DNA of 30,123 nucleotides from an uncultured Prevotella sp. (GCA_900770515.1 CAAHDP010000256.1:1-30123); one strand, 5' to 3'. Shown: positions 6,688 through 14,057, counted from the first letter of the stretch. Made by a program: numbers and translations. The notes: generated from the sequence alone by a model not told the origin.

Positions 6688-7329
6688 TTATTTTTTCTTC
6701 ATTCCTTTGTAGACAAGGAAAGCTACTACTATCACTGCCAAACCTAGGATTATATAGCCTAATTCATGGCTATATTTCAATGCCTGCTGATAAACGTCCT
6801 GTGTGGTCTTATAGTCTGTATACTCATAAATACCCCATCCGATCGTAGCCAAAACCGTATTCCATACACCTGCACCTATTGTGGTATAGAGCAGGAATTT
6901 GCCGACATGCATACCTGCCAGACCTGCAGGAATACTGATAAGCTGACGGACTGCTGGCACTAAACGTCCAAAAATGGTAGAGGCTGCACCATGCTTGCGG
7001 AAATACTCTTCTGCCACTTCAACCTTCTTACGGTCTAGCAAACACATGTGCCCAATGCGACTATCTGCAAAACGATAAATGATAGGGCGACCCACCCATT
7101 TTGCCAAACAGTAATTAATCAACGCACCGAGGTCTGCACCGATAGTTGCAAAAACAATGACCAGAAGGAAAGACATTCCACTGTTTGGATCCATCGCCTT
7201 CCACGCTGCTGGCGGAACAACAACCTCAGAAGGAAAAGGAATGAACGAACTTTCGATAGCCATGAATAGTGCAACCACCCAATAGCTCAAATTATCAAGA
7301 ATCCAAAGAAAAAGATCTGCTGTATTCAT
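6688..7329 (-). CDS. DedA family membrane protein
   Basis: A 213-aa polytopic inner-membrane protein with the DedA/SNARE-associated (VTT-like) hallmarks. These are an early acidic residue in FMAIESSFIPFPSE, with the ExxxxPxPxE-like pattern, and the FGRLVPAVRQLISIPAGLAG block, with the conserved G-R-x(n)-R and proline needed in E. coli YqjA/YghB. Hydrophobic helices are visible at about 10-27, 53-72, 139-164 and 190-208. Family members act as envelope lipid scramblases or flippases; some recycle undecaprenyl phosphate and some influence polymyxin resistance and division. Which lipid this one handles cannot be told. The C-terminus is basic (KGMKKK). ATG at 7329 gives a typical DedA N-terminus. 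It is convergent with the YitT gene; upstream lies the hairpin-rich repeat. Confidence 0.92.
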   Translation of the reverse strand: MNTADLFLWILDNLSYWVVALFMAIESSFIPFPSEVVVPPAAWKAMDPNSGMSFLLVIVFATIGADLGALINYCLAKWVGRPIIYRFADSRIGHMCLLDRKKVEVAEEYFRKHGAASTIFGRLVPAVRQLISIPAGLAGMHVGKFLLYTTIGAGVWNTVLATIGWGIYEYTDYKTTQDVYQQALKYSHELGYIILGLAVIVVAFLVYKGMKKK

Positions 7330-7368
7330 TATTATTAATTATTCAAGTTATGCATGTAAGCTCCACAC

Positions 7369-7496
7369 GCCCTGAAAGGGCAGAAGCTTTAAAACTCCAA
7401 GGTAAACATAAGGCTTTTGCCCTTACAGGGCGCCTTGCTGATTGTTGTTATACCCAGGGCGAAGCCCTGGGCTAGGAGCTTTTGGGCCTTCAGCCC
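7369..7496. repeat. Four-hairpin GC-rich intergenic repeat (REP-like)
   Basis: Four hairpins stand in a row. GCCCT-gaa-AGGGC is at 7369-7381, GCCCT-tac-AGGGC at 7419-7431, CCCAGGGC-gaa-GCCCTGGG at 7453-7471 and GGGC-cttca-GCCC at 7484-7496. The block is clearly richer in G+C than its surroundings and lies between dedA and the 3' end of glnS. It encodes only short, low-complexity frames. This is the look of a dispersed intergenic palindromic element rather than a gene, and it may also stabilise or end the glnS mRNA. Confidence 0.75.
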
Positions 7497-7523
7497 GTAC
7501 TTGAACCACATGCGAAAGTTCTG

Positions 7524-9239
7524 TTATTTATTCTGCTTAGCCCAAGTATCTTTTAAGCCAACAGTCTTGTTAAATACAGGCTTTTCTGCAGTACTGTCAA
7601 GATCTGCCATGAAGTAACCGATGCGCTGGAACTGGAGATATTCACCTGGCTTCTTGCTGGCTGCATACTCCTCAACATAGCAGTTCTTGTAATCGTGGAA
7701 ACTTTCCGGATTGAGCAGCTCACGGAAGTCACGCTCATCAGCAGAAGGATTCTCGATGGCAAAGAGTCGGTCATATTCACGAACCTCAGCCTTTACGCAA
7801 TGGTCAGCAGATACCCAATGGAGTGTACCCTTCACCTTGCGGTTAGCACCTTCCATACCGCTCTTGCTGATTGGATCGTACTCAGCCTGAATCTCAGTGA
7901 TAACGCCATTCTCATCCTTGGTACAGCCCGTACACTTCACGATATAAGCATTCTTCAAACGAACTTCCTTACCAGGAGTCATACGGAAGAACTTCTTTGG
8001 AGCGTCTTCCATAAAGTCAGCACGCTCAATCCAAAGATTCTTAGAGAAGGTAATGGTATGTGAACCATCAGCCTCATTCTCCGGGTTATTGATAGCCTCC
8101 ATCTCCTCGCTCTCACCCTCAGGATAGTTGGTAATGACAAGCTTAACCGGGTCAAGCACAGCACTTACACGACAAGCTTTCTTGTTCAAGTCCTCACGTA
8201 CAGAAGCCTCCAGGAGAGCCATATCATTAAGGGCGTCAAACTTGGTATAACCGATACTGTCGATGAACATGCGGATGCTCTCAGGAGAATAACCACGACG
8301 GCGCATTCCGCAAAGTGTAGGCATACGAGGATCATCCCAACCGTTTACCAAGTGCTCATCTACCAATGTATGAAGCTTACGCTTACTCATTACAGTATAG
8401 GTAAGGTTCAATCTGTTGAACTCAATCTGACGTGGACGGTTATCATTCAAAACATTGTCAGTGCCATCCTTTTCCTTCAAAAAGTCTACAAACTTATCGT
8501 AGAGAGGACGGTGAGGAACAAATTCCAAAGTACAGATAGAGTGGGTTACACCCTCAAAGTAGTCACTCTGTCCATGAGCAAAATCATACATAGGATAAGC
8601 ATTCCACTTAGTGCCAGTACGATGATGTGGAGTATGAATGATACGATACATGATTGGGTCACGGAAGTGCATGTTAGGGTTAGCCATATCGAGCTTGGCA
8701 CGAAGCACCATACTTCCTTCCACAGCCTCAGGAGTATTCATCTTTTCAAAAAGAGCAAGACTCTCTTCAATAGGACGGTCACGATAAGGACTGGCAGTAC
8801 CAGGAGTAGTAGGAGTACCCTTCTGTTCAGCAATCTGCTCAGCAGTCTGCTCATCAATATAAGCATGACCTTTCTTGATCATCCAAACAGCAAACTCCCA
8901 CAACTTCTCAAAGTAATCAGAAGCATAATAAATATTGCCCCACTTAAAGCCAAGCCACTGAATATCCTGAAGTATATTTTCAACATATTCATTGTTCTCC
9001 TTACTTGGGTTGGTATCATCAAAACGGAGATTGCAGACTCCATTATATTTTTCAGCAACACCAAAGTCCATACAGATGGCCTTAGCATGACCAATATGAA
9101 GATAGCCATTAGGCTCTGGTGGGAAACGGGTTTGTATTCTTCCACCATTCTTACCTTCCTTGAGATCTTCTTCAACTAATTGCTCGACGAAAGAAAGACT
9201 CTTCTTCTCTTCAAGCTTCTTTTCCTCATTAATTGCCAT
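7524..9239 (-). CDS. glnS: Glutaminyl-tRNA synthetase
   Basis: Attaches glutamine to tRNA-Gln using ATP, in the cytosol. The class I signatures are present: HIGH as HIGH at 48-51 (in PPEPNGYLHIGHAKA) and the KMSKS loop as VMSKR at 283-287. Additional GlnRS features include RFDDTNPSKE and YDFAHGQSDYFEGVTHS for amino-acid and tRNA acceptor binding, followed by a C-terminal beta-barrel anticodon-binding domain. The 571-aa size is normal for a bacterial GlnRS. The frame stays open upstream to 9293, but I chose the ATG at 9239 because the -7 box at 9271-9278 lies just upstream and the family N-terminus starts with MAINEEKK. Direct charging means Gln-tRNA synthesis does not depend solely on GatCAB. 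It appears monocistronic. Confidence 0.96.
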   Translation of the reverse strand: MAINEEKKLEEKKSLSFVEQLVEEDLKEGKNGGRIQTRFPPEPNGYLHIGHAKAICMDFGVAEKYNGVCNLRFDDTNPSKENNEYVENILQDIQWLGFKWGNIYYASDYFEKLWEFAVWMIKKGHAYIDEQTAEQIAEQKGTPTTPGTASPYRDRPIEESLALFEKMNTPEAVEGSMVLRAKLDMANPNMHFRDPIMYRIIHTPHHRTGTKWNAYPMYDFAHGQSDYFEGVTHSICTLEFVPHRPLYDKFVDFLKEKDGTDNVLNDNRPRQIEFNRLNLTYTVMSKRKLHTLVDEHLVNGWDDPRMPTLCGMRRRGYSPESIRMFIDSIGYTKFDALNDMALLEASVREDLNKKACRVSAVLDPVKLVITNYPEGESEEMEAINNPENEADGSHTITFSKNLWIERADFMEDAPKKFFRMTPGKEVRLKNAYIVKCTGCTKDENGVITEIQAEYDPISKSGMEGANRKVKGTLHWVSADHCVKAEVREYDRLFAIENPSADERDFRELLNPESFHDYKNCYVEEYAASKKPGEYLQFQRIGYFMADLDSTAEKPVFNKTVGLKDTWAKQNK

Positions 9240-9270
9240 ATATTTTATTATTATATTGTTATTTTTGGTG

Positions 9271-9278
9271 CAAAGATA
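9271..9278 (-). promoter_or_regulatory. -7 box for glnS
   Basis: Minus strand TATCTTTG (9278-9271) followed by CACC, 31 nt before the glnS ATG. No clear TTTG at the -33 spacing. It supports the downstream start at 9239 over the longer frame. Confidence 0.6.
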
Positions 9279-9370
9279 CAAATTTAATTGCAAGTACGGA
9301 AATTATATAAACATTATTTATAATATCTGTGCAGATTATCCCGAAACATGTTCTTAAACATATAAAAAAA

Positions 9371-9402
9371 TTTGTTTATTTCATAAAAAACAGCTACCTT
9401 TG
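9371..9402 (+). promoter_or_regulatory. Promoter of the candidate sRNA
   Basis: TTTG (9371-9374), 20 nt, TACCTTTG (9395-9402), then CACCCG: a full match to the Bacteroidota consensus, with no ORF downstream on that strand before a terminator at 9461-9497. Confidence 0.75.
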
Positions 9403-9407
9403 CACCC

Positions 9408-9498
9408 GTTATCCTGAATACAATCTTTTTACCTTAAAGAAAGCTAATACCTTTAAATAGAAGCACCCCCACTGCGAAGTGGAGGTGCTTTGCTTTTT
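9408..9498 (+). ncRNA. Candidate free-standing small RNA, about 90 nt
   Basis: A consensus promoter (9371-9402) predicts initiation near 9408, and an intrinsic terminator ends at about 9497. Between them there is no ATG, so no protein is made from a normal start. The interval sits between divergent glnS and the convergent lipoprotein gene, so the unit belongs to neither. The body has a single-stranded-looking A/T-rich 5' part with two related stretches (TACCTTAAAG and TACCTTTAAA) and a strong 3' hairpin, a layout typical of trans-acting sRNAs. I cannot match it to a named family. Ends are predictions. Confidence 0.55.
9461..9497 (+). terminator. Terminator of the candidate sRNA
   Basis: AAGCACC-C-CCACT (9461-9473), loop GCGA, AGTGG-A-GGTGCTT (9478-9490): a 12-bp stem with one C/A mismatch and a tetraloop, followed by TGCTTTTT. 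On the minus strand it is followed by CTATTT, so it may also end the lipoprotein operon weakly. Confidence 0.85.
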
Positions 9499-9529
9499 AT
9501 GTCATTCCGTAAAGTGAATTCCAACGCTT

Positions 9530-9919
9530 TTATTTAGCTTCAACAGCTTTGCGGAAAGTCTCATTCTTCAGCAAAAGAGATCCCTCTTCTGTATCAATAA
9601 CTGCCTGATCCTTTACCTCTGCATCCAAGCCTTTACGAACAAGATAGATATTAACTGACGAAGCCTCTGGCTTAACCATGAACTCCCACTTGAAAAAATC
9701 CTTATCAAGACCGGTTGTCTTTACGGTGAAGTCACTATTGACAGTAATGATACGCTTACCATCAGCGCTCTTGTATTCACCGGCAACTTTCTGCTGAGCA
9801 GCAGAATCGGTAATTACCTCTACAACAGGTTCAGCTGCTGGAGCTTCCTTCTTTGTCTGCTGGCATGCTGCGAATGCAAACATTCCTAAGGCAATAGCCA
9901 TAAATGTTATTTTCTTCAT
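9530..9919 (-). CDS. Small NlpE-like lipoprotein
   Basis: A 129-aa exported lipoprotein: signal MKKITFMAIALG, lipobox FAAC with the modified cysteine at 19, then a short charged/Ala-Pro linker (about 20-45). It ends in a single small beta-rich domain beginning VAGEYKSADGKRIITVNSD and continuing to the C-terminus. The G-x-Y...DG...I..N pattern followed by a W-x-F strand resembles the N-terminal domain of NlpE (copper-resistance/Cpx-signalling lipoproteins), but the CxxC redox motif used by E. coli NlpE for signalling is absent, so a stress-sensing role is only a guess. It lies 56 nt downstream of the PAP2 gene on the same strand with no promoter match between, so it is probably the last gene of that operon. 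Confidence 0.8.
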   Translation of the reverse strand: MKKITFMAIALGMFAFAACQQTKKEAPAAEPVVEVITDSAAQQKVAGEYKSADGKRIITVNSDFTVKTTGLDKDFFKWEFMVKPEASSVNIYLVRKGLDAEVKDQAVIDTEEGSLLLKNETFRKAVEAK

Positions 9920-9975
9920 AATTCTTATATTAATATGTTAATAAATAATTTTGTTTCATCCAATCTGTTTATGCT

Positions 9976-10674
9976 TTATCTTATGTTTATACCGTAAATC
10001 ATCAGTATCCCACTTGCGCAAATGATAATCCATATAGATATGAGTCCTGTCAAGATAGGAACGTACGAAAAACGCAGGTAATTCTTTGGCTTGAAACTAT
10101 CAGCATATTTTCTCAAGAAATGCTGAAAGATATAATAGCAAAGTGTTGCATAAATAAAACCGATGATTGTTCCTACCAACACATCACCAAAATAATGCAC
10201 ACCCAGATACATTCTGGAATAACAGGTTATGAGCGCCCAAAGACTAAGGAATAGGGTCAGTTTGCTCCTTCGTACCAGATATCGCGCAAAAAAAGCCATA
10301 CTCCATGCATTGGCAGCATGAGATGACGGAAATCCATAGGCTCCTCCACGATAACCCTGAACAATATGAACCATCGGGGAAATCGGATTGTCGGGATTGC
10401 TCGGGCGCATTCTTCCTATCATAGGCTTCAACAGACCTGAGGCTGTCTGATCACAGAGCGCAATGATGAGTGTTATTACTATCAGAGTGGTAAGCACAAC
10501 CTTGACAGGAAAGTTTCTGACCATGACAAAGAGAAAGCTTGCATAAAACGGAACCCACACGAAACGATCGGAAAAAATCAACATGAAATAATCCCAAAAG
10601 TCACTATGAAAGCCATTGAAAAACAGAAAAATCTGCATATCAATGTGTTCTAATTGTTGAATGAATTCTATCAT
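9976..10674 (-). CDS. PAP2 superfamily membrane phosphatase
   Basis: A 232-aa integral membrane phosphatase with all three PAP2 motifs: K83-x6-R90-P91 (KPMIGRMRP), PSSH at 116-119 and SR-x5-H (Ser153, Arg154, His160). His119 and His160 are expected to be the catalytic pair. Hydrophobic helices flank the motifs, so the active site should face the periplasm. Members dephosphorylate undecaprenyl pyrophosphate, phosphatidylglycerol phosphate or lipid A (LpxE/LpxF group). Sequence alone does not settle which. It follows the LtaS-like gene by 28 nt, so both probably act on the same envelope substrate class or are at least co-expressed; the lipoprotein gene follows. ATG at 10674 gives MIEFIQQLEHID, typical of this subgroup. 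Confidence 0.92.
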   Translation of the reverse strand: MIEFIQQLEHIDMQIFLFFNGFHSDFWDYFMLIFSDRFVWVPFYASFLFVMVRNFPVKVVLTTLIVITLIIALCDQTASGLLKPMIGRMRPSNPDNPISPMVHIVQGYRGGAYGFPSSHAANAWSMAFFARYLVRRSKLTLFLSLWALITCYSRMYLGVHYFGDVLVGTIIGFIYATLCYYIFQHFLRKYADSFKPKNYLRFSYVPILTGLISIWIIICASGILMIYGINIR

Positions 10675-10702
10675 TTTTCTTTCTTTATCTACTGATTTTA
10701 TT

Positions 10703-12619
10703 CTATTTTTTGCTTGCTATATCATCATACAGCTTCTGCAAATAAGCCTGTCCACGTTTTAAATTATATCCCTTTTTACCTTGATCGTATACAACCTTCT
10801 GTGCCTTATTGTCATAGATGATAGAATTATCTTCAGATACCATTCCAAAAGCATCCGGCACATCGAAAAAGGCAAACTTAGGCGTTGCATCGCTCATCAT
10901 GTTCTTGCTGAACAGGAAATCCTGATGCTTCACGCCCAGCTGTCCGAGAAGGGTTGCTGCTATATCGTTCTGTGAACCAATAAGTGCTACCTTCATAGGG
11001 CGGGCAATAGCGCCACCTGCCAGGATAAGCGGAATCTGATAACGTGATCTGTCAAAATTATCAAGATGTTCCTTATATCCACCTACATGATCAGGAACCA
11101 ATACCACCAGGGTATTCTTCCATCGTGGAAGTTTACTATACTCTCTAATAAGATGACCAACAACACTATCAGTATATGCAAAAGCATTCAGACGCTTGTC
11201 TTTTAATCTACTATACGGCACATCAAACGGTTCATGACTGCTGGATGTCTGGAAGATTCGCAACATAGGATGTTTGACATTCTGCTCCTTTTTCAAATCT
11301 TCCAGTAATTTTTCAGCCACTATATGATCGTGTACTCCCCATTTGCTTAGCTTATCTTCAATCGGGAAATCAGCATCAGATATAATCTTCTGATATCCTT
11401 GCGAAACAAGATAGGAACGCTGATTGGCAAAATCGACATCACCACCATAATAATAAGCATTCTGATAATTCTTTGCCTTAGCTAAAGAACGGGCTATAGA
11501 AGGCAATTGTGCTGTCTTGGCAGGGTAACGCATGATACTCATTGTAGGCTGCGCAGGATAACCACTCAGAATAGAAACCAATCCTCTATCAGTCCGGAAA
11601 CTATTGGCATAGAAACGCGTAAAGAGGATGCTCTTCTGTGCAATGGAATCGAGCTGAACTGCTACATTCTTAACCTTGCCCATAGACGGCATGATGTCGT
11701 TGGCAAAACTCTCCATGATGACAATCAAAATGTCAGGATTTCCCGTCTTCCTTGCCTCTTCATTGAGAAGAGGGTAGGTATTAACATCACTGGAACTGAC
11801 CAACTCCTTAAACAGCTTGTCAGCCTCAGCATCATCCATATAGCGATATTGAGCTGCAAAATCTTCCTGATGCGAAAGCGACTCAAACAGGCTAAACATC
11901 GGATTAACGGCTGCATGATTAAGAAATGCATCCTGGCAAAAATAAGCCTTACCTGTATTATTTGTTGACACTGTGACTCCACCACGGATAGGAAGGAAAA
12001 GCAATGCTGTGAGCACTAACAGAATGAGCGATGAACGAAGGCGATGACGCTCTATATCGCTATCGTATAAGGAACGACGCCCTCCTCGATAACTACCAGT
12101 TCCATAACTCATATATCGGCTATGATACGGTTTCTTTCTAATGGTAACCCGAAGTATAAACCATACACCTATAGCTGAAACCAGAACTGCCAAAAAAGCA
12201 AGGAAGATGTAGAAGAAACTTACACTAGCAATGGCATCTTTAGGCGATGTGAAAAAATAAAAAAGCGGTGTACTGTCCAAAGGAAAATTCCAATACGGAT
12301 AAAGTCCTAAGTTCAGCACAAAAAGGAATGCCCCCAGGAAGGCAACAATACCATAATAAATATTCAGAATCGGGTAAACCAGTTTCTTTCGAATCCAGAT
12401 AGACGCCAAAAGCAATAAGCCAGGAATAACCGAGAGATAACCAGCCATTCCTAAATCAAGTGACAATCCATGCCAAATAACTCGAGGCATATTATCCCAT
12501 ATATTAATGGTTTGAGCAGCAGTAGAAGACTTTTCTAAAAGAAGAAATAGAGGCTTCTGTGCCACGAACAACAGCACAAAAATAACGTATGTTTTTATGA
12601 ATGACAATATCTGTTTCAT
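10703..12619 (-). CDS. LtaS/phosphoglycerol transferase-like membrane sulfatase-fold protein
   Basis: A 638-aa protein. About five N-terminal TM helices (to roughly residue 215) include a polar arginine/serine-rich loop around 175-195. An exported alkaline-phosphatase/sulfatase-fold domain follows. Metal and catalytic residues typical of LtaS are visible: Glu303 in IVIMESFAND, the nucleophile Thr343 in SFRTDRG, and Asp510-His511 in VPDHVGG. Relatives transfer phosphoglycerol (lipoteichoic acid, OpgB) or phosphoethanolamine onto envelope glycans or lipids. Gram-negative Bacteroidota lack lipoteichoic acid, so the acceptor here is unknown. No formylglycine cysteine motif (CxPxR) is seen, so it is not a true sulfatase. 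It is first in an operon with the PAP2 and lipoprotein genes, with a possible promoter at 12688-12695. Confidence 0.9.
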   Translation of the reverse strand: MKQILSFIKTYVIFVLLFVAQKPLFLLLEKSSTAAQTINIWDNMPRVIWHGLSLDLGMAGYLSVIPGLLLLASIWIRKKLVYPILNIYYGIVAFLGAFLFVLNLGLYPYWNFPLDSTPLFYFFTSPKDAIASVSFFYIFLAFLAVLVSAIGVWFILRVTIRKKPYHSRYMSYGTGSYRGGRRSLYDSDIERHRLRSSLILLVLTALLFLPIRGGVTVSTNNTGKAYFCQDAFLNHAAVNPMFSLFESLSHQEDFAAQYRYMDDAEADKLFKELVSSSDVNTYPLLNEEARKTGNPDILIVIMESFANDIMPSMGKVKNVAVQLDSIAQKSILFTRFYANSFRTDRGLVSILSGYPAQPTMSIMRYPAKTAQLPSIARSLAKAKNYQNAYYYGGDVDFANQRSYLVSQGYQKIISDADFPIEDKLSKWGVHDHIVAEKLLEDLKKEQNVKHPMLRIFQTSSSHEPFDVPYSRLKDKRLNAFAYTDSVVGHLIREYSKLPRWKNTLVVLVPDHVGGYKEHLDNFDRSRYQIPLILAGGAIARPMKVALIGSQNDIAATLLGQLGVKHQDFLFSKNMMSDATPKFAFFDVPDAFGMVSEDNSIIYDNKAQKVVYDQGKKGYNLKRGQAYLQKLYDDIASKK

Positions 12620-12687
12620 ATCCTAAATTTCATTTATTTGTATATTAACTTGAGTAACATTATCTATATAAAAGATGTATACGAATG

Positions 12688-12695
12688 CAAAATTA
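12688..12695 (-). promoter_or_regulatory. Likely -7 box for the LtaS-like operon
   Basis: Minus strand TAATTTTG (12695-12688) followed by CATTCG, 68 nt before the ATG at 12619. The -33 region has only TTGT-like sequence rather than TTTG, so the match is partial. It is back to back with the araC-type promoter. Confidence 0.45.
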
Positions 12696-12755
12696 GCCAT
12701 TTTATTTCATATAAACAATAATTTTCTCTTCTTTTTTAAAAAAAATGGAAAAAAA

Positions 12756-12787
12756 TTTGGTAAATCAAAATATATTTACTAACTTTG
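12756..12787 (+). promoter_or_regulatory. Promoter of the AraC-type regulator gene
   Basis: TTTG (12756-12759), 20 nt, TAACTTTG (12780-12787). Predicted start near 12793, giving a leader of about 17 nt before the ATG at 12810. Confidence 0.75.
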
Positions 12788-12809
12788 TTGTGTCAAATTT
12801 ATTACAGAT

Positions 12810-13244
12810 ATGGCTAAATATAACATTCAACCTAAAAAAGAAAAGTTGGCAAGGTATCAGACCTTGTTGAGCGAGGAGACCAAAGACCGTCTCCACGACG
12901 ACATCTTACGTATGTTGGTTTCAGAACAAAAGTACAAGGATCCTGCATACAATTCACGGAAACTTGCAGAGGATTTGCGAACAAATTCCCGCTACATTTC
13001 TGCTGTTTGTGCAACAAGATTCCACAAAAACTATTCTGAACTTGTGAACGACTATCGTGTAAACGATGCGATGTCATTGCTTACTGACAAACGATACGCA
13101 AAAATGAGTGTAGAAGACATTGCCGAAATGGCTGGTTTCAGTACTCGTCAGAGTTTTTATGCAAACTTCTACAGACGCATGGGTATTACTCCTCGTCAGT
13201 ATCGATTGAATCATAAAGCGAAATACGAGAAAGGAAAGCTATAG
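12810..13244 (+). CDS. Stand-alone AraC-type DNA-binding protein
   Basis: A 144-aa protein consisting almost only of an AraC/XylS DNA-binding module. About residues 47-70 form the first helix-turn-helix (RKLAEDLRTNSRYISAVCAT). A long connecting helix follows, and about 101-135 form the second, with the family signature VEDIAEMAGFSTRQSF leading to GITPRQYR. The N-terminal 40 residues are basic and predicted helical, and there is no cupin or periplasmic sensor domain, so effector binding is not expected; activity may be set by expression level or a partner. It has its own promoter and shares a terminator hairpin with the convergent sigma gene. Targets are unknown. The closeness to a sigma paralogue is suggestive but not proof of a functional link. 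Confidence 0.88.
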   Translation: MAKYNIQPKKEKLARYQTLLSEETKDRLHDDILRMLVSEQKYKDPAYNSRKLAEDLRTNSRYISAVCATRFHKNYSELVNDYRVNDAMSLLTDKRYAKMSVEDIAEMAGFSTRQSFYANFYRRMGITPRQYRLNHKAKYEKGKL

Positions 13245-13301
13245 ATACAGAAAACTCCTAGCCCTTGGGGACAACCCAGGAAGGCTAGGAGTTTTCTGTA
13301 T
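13245..13301. terminator. Bidirectional hairpin shared by convergent regulator genes
   Basis: A 19-bp perfect stem (13245-13263 with 13283-13301, ATACAGAAAACTCCTAGCC and its complement) starts at the base after the AraC stop codon and ends three bases before the sigma-gene stop. The loop contains TGGG...CCCA and can pair further. No long T tract follows, so it may act more as an mRNA 3'-end stabiliser than a textbook terminator; U-rich bases inside the arm (GTTTTCT) are on the plus side. Confidence 0.75.
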
Positions 13302-13304
13302 TCA

Positions 13305-13922
13305 TTATTTTCTCAAGAAATGCTTCAGCACCTTGCTGCTTGCATTTTTAGAAATCTTACGTATGGCCTTGTCGCGTATTTGCCGAACTCGCTCTCGCTT
13401 TAAACTCATATCATCAGCAATTTCTGCTAATGTCTCATGATGAATTCCAAGTCCGTAGAATTTGCGTACTACTTCTTTCTCACGCTCATCAAGTAAGTCT
13501 ACACAATTATTCAAATCTTTCAACATTTGCTGAAAGGCTACATTATCATCAGCCATATCAACATCCTGATTCACCAATATATCAAGAAGAGTATATTGAT
13601 AACCCTCACTTATTGGTTGGTCTATAGACATTGCCTTGCTGGCATTACGAGGTGCATACTTCTTCTGATCTTTGGGTATACGATAGAGTGCCGACTGCTT
13701 ATCGACCGTCTCCTGCATAGCCTTTCGAATAAAAGGAGCTGCATATGACACGAATTTGGTTCCACGAGAAGCATCATACTTCTGTGCAGCGGTAATCATT
13801 GCAAGCGTACCTTCGCTCACCAGATCATCAAATTCTATTCCCTTTCCCCTGAACTGATTAGCAACAGACTTTACGTAGTTCAGATTTTCACTAACCAATA
13901 TATTGCAATCTTTTTCTGTCAT
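13305..13922 (-). CDS. Compact sigma-70 family sigma factor (RpoD paralogue)
   Basis: A 205-aa protein that should direct RNA polymerase to a subset of promoters. Region 2 (about 10-90) includes EFDDLVSEGTLAMITAAQKY. A region 3.2-like finger follows (MSIDQPISEGYQYTLLDIL), then region 4 (about 135-200) with the -35-type helix-turn-helix LAEIADDMSLKRERVRQIRD. Regions 1.1 and 1.2 are missing, and no clear region 3.1 is seen. Where RpoD has WWVRQ at the end of region 2, this protein has PFIRK (YAAPFIRKAM), so the two tryptophans used to melt the -10 region are gone. It is shorter than the 291-aa RpoD encoded 8.5 kb away. No anti-sigma gene is adjacent. It has its own promoter and ends at the hairpin shared with the AraC-type gene. 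Confidence 0.88.
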   Translation of the reverse strand: MTEKDCNILVSENLNYVKSVANQFRGKGIEFDDLVSEGTLAMITAAQKYDASRGTKFVSYAAPFIRKAMQETVDKQSALYRIPKDQKKYAPRNASKAMSIDQPISEGYQYTLLDILVNQDVDMADDNVAFQQMLKDLNNCVDLLDEREKEVVRKFYGLGIHHETLAEIADDMSLKRERVRQIRDKAIRKISKNASSKVLKHFLRK

Positions 13923-13980
13923 AATAAATTCTTTTTTAGTAATAATAACCCCATCTCTTTAGAAGACCGTTTCTTTTCTG

Positions 13981-14012
13981 CAAAAATACAGAGAAAAATT
14001 GAATCTTACAAA
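13981..14012 (-). promoter_or_regulatory. Promoter of the compact sigma gene
   Basis: Minus strand TTTG (14012-14009), 20 nt, TATTTTTG (13988-13981), then CAG. Predicted start near 13975, leaving a leader of about 50 nt. The whole spacer and -33 box lie inside the inverted repeat at 13988-14023. Confidence 0.65.
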
Positions 14013-14023
14013 TTTTTCTCTGT
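13982..14023 (-). terminator. addB terminator overlapping the sigma promoter
   Basis: A 13-bp perfect inverted repeat (13988-14000 with 14011-14023, ACAGAGAAAAATT and its complement, 10-nt loop) is followed on the minus strand by ATTTTTG, giving an intrinsic terminator 35 nt after the addB stop. The T run is the same sequence as the -7 box TATTTTTG of the sigma gene. Confidence 0.7.
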
Positions 14024-14057
14024 TTTTTTATCCGAAAAGTATTCCTTCTCCATATTC

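Noticed and set aside
7269..7617. Short plus-strand frames across the dedA-glnS gap
   Set aside because: They translate the hairpin repeat and the ends of neighbouring genes; the repeat explains the open frame.
8352..9179. 275-codon plus-strand frame antisense to glnS
   Set aside because: It lies wholly inside glnS, its protein has no recognisable pattern and an odd composition (Ser/Thr/Ile/His rich), and no plus-strand promoter precedes it.
9946..9953. Plus-strand TAATTTTG between the PAP2 and lipoprotein genes
   Set aside because: No -33 box and no plus-strand gene downstream; AT-rich chance match.
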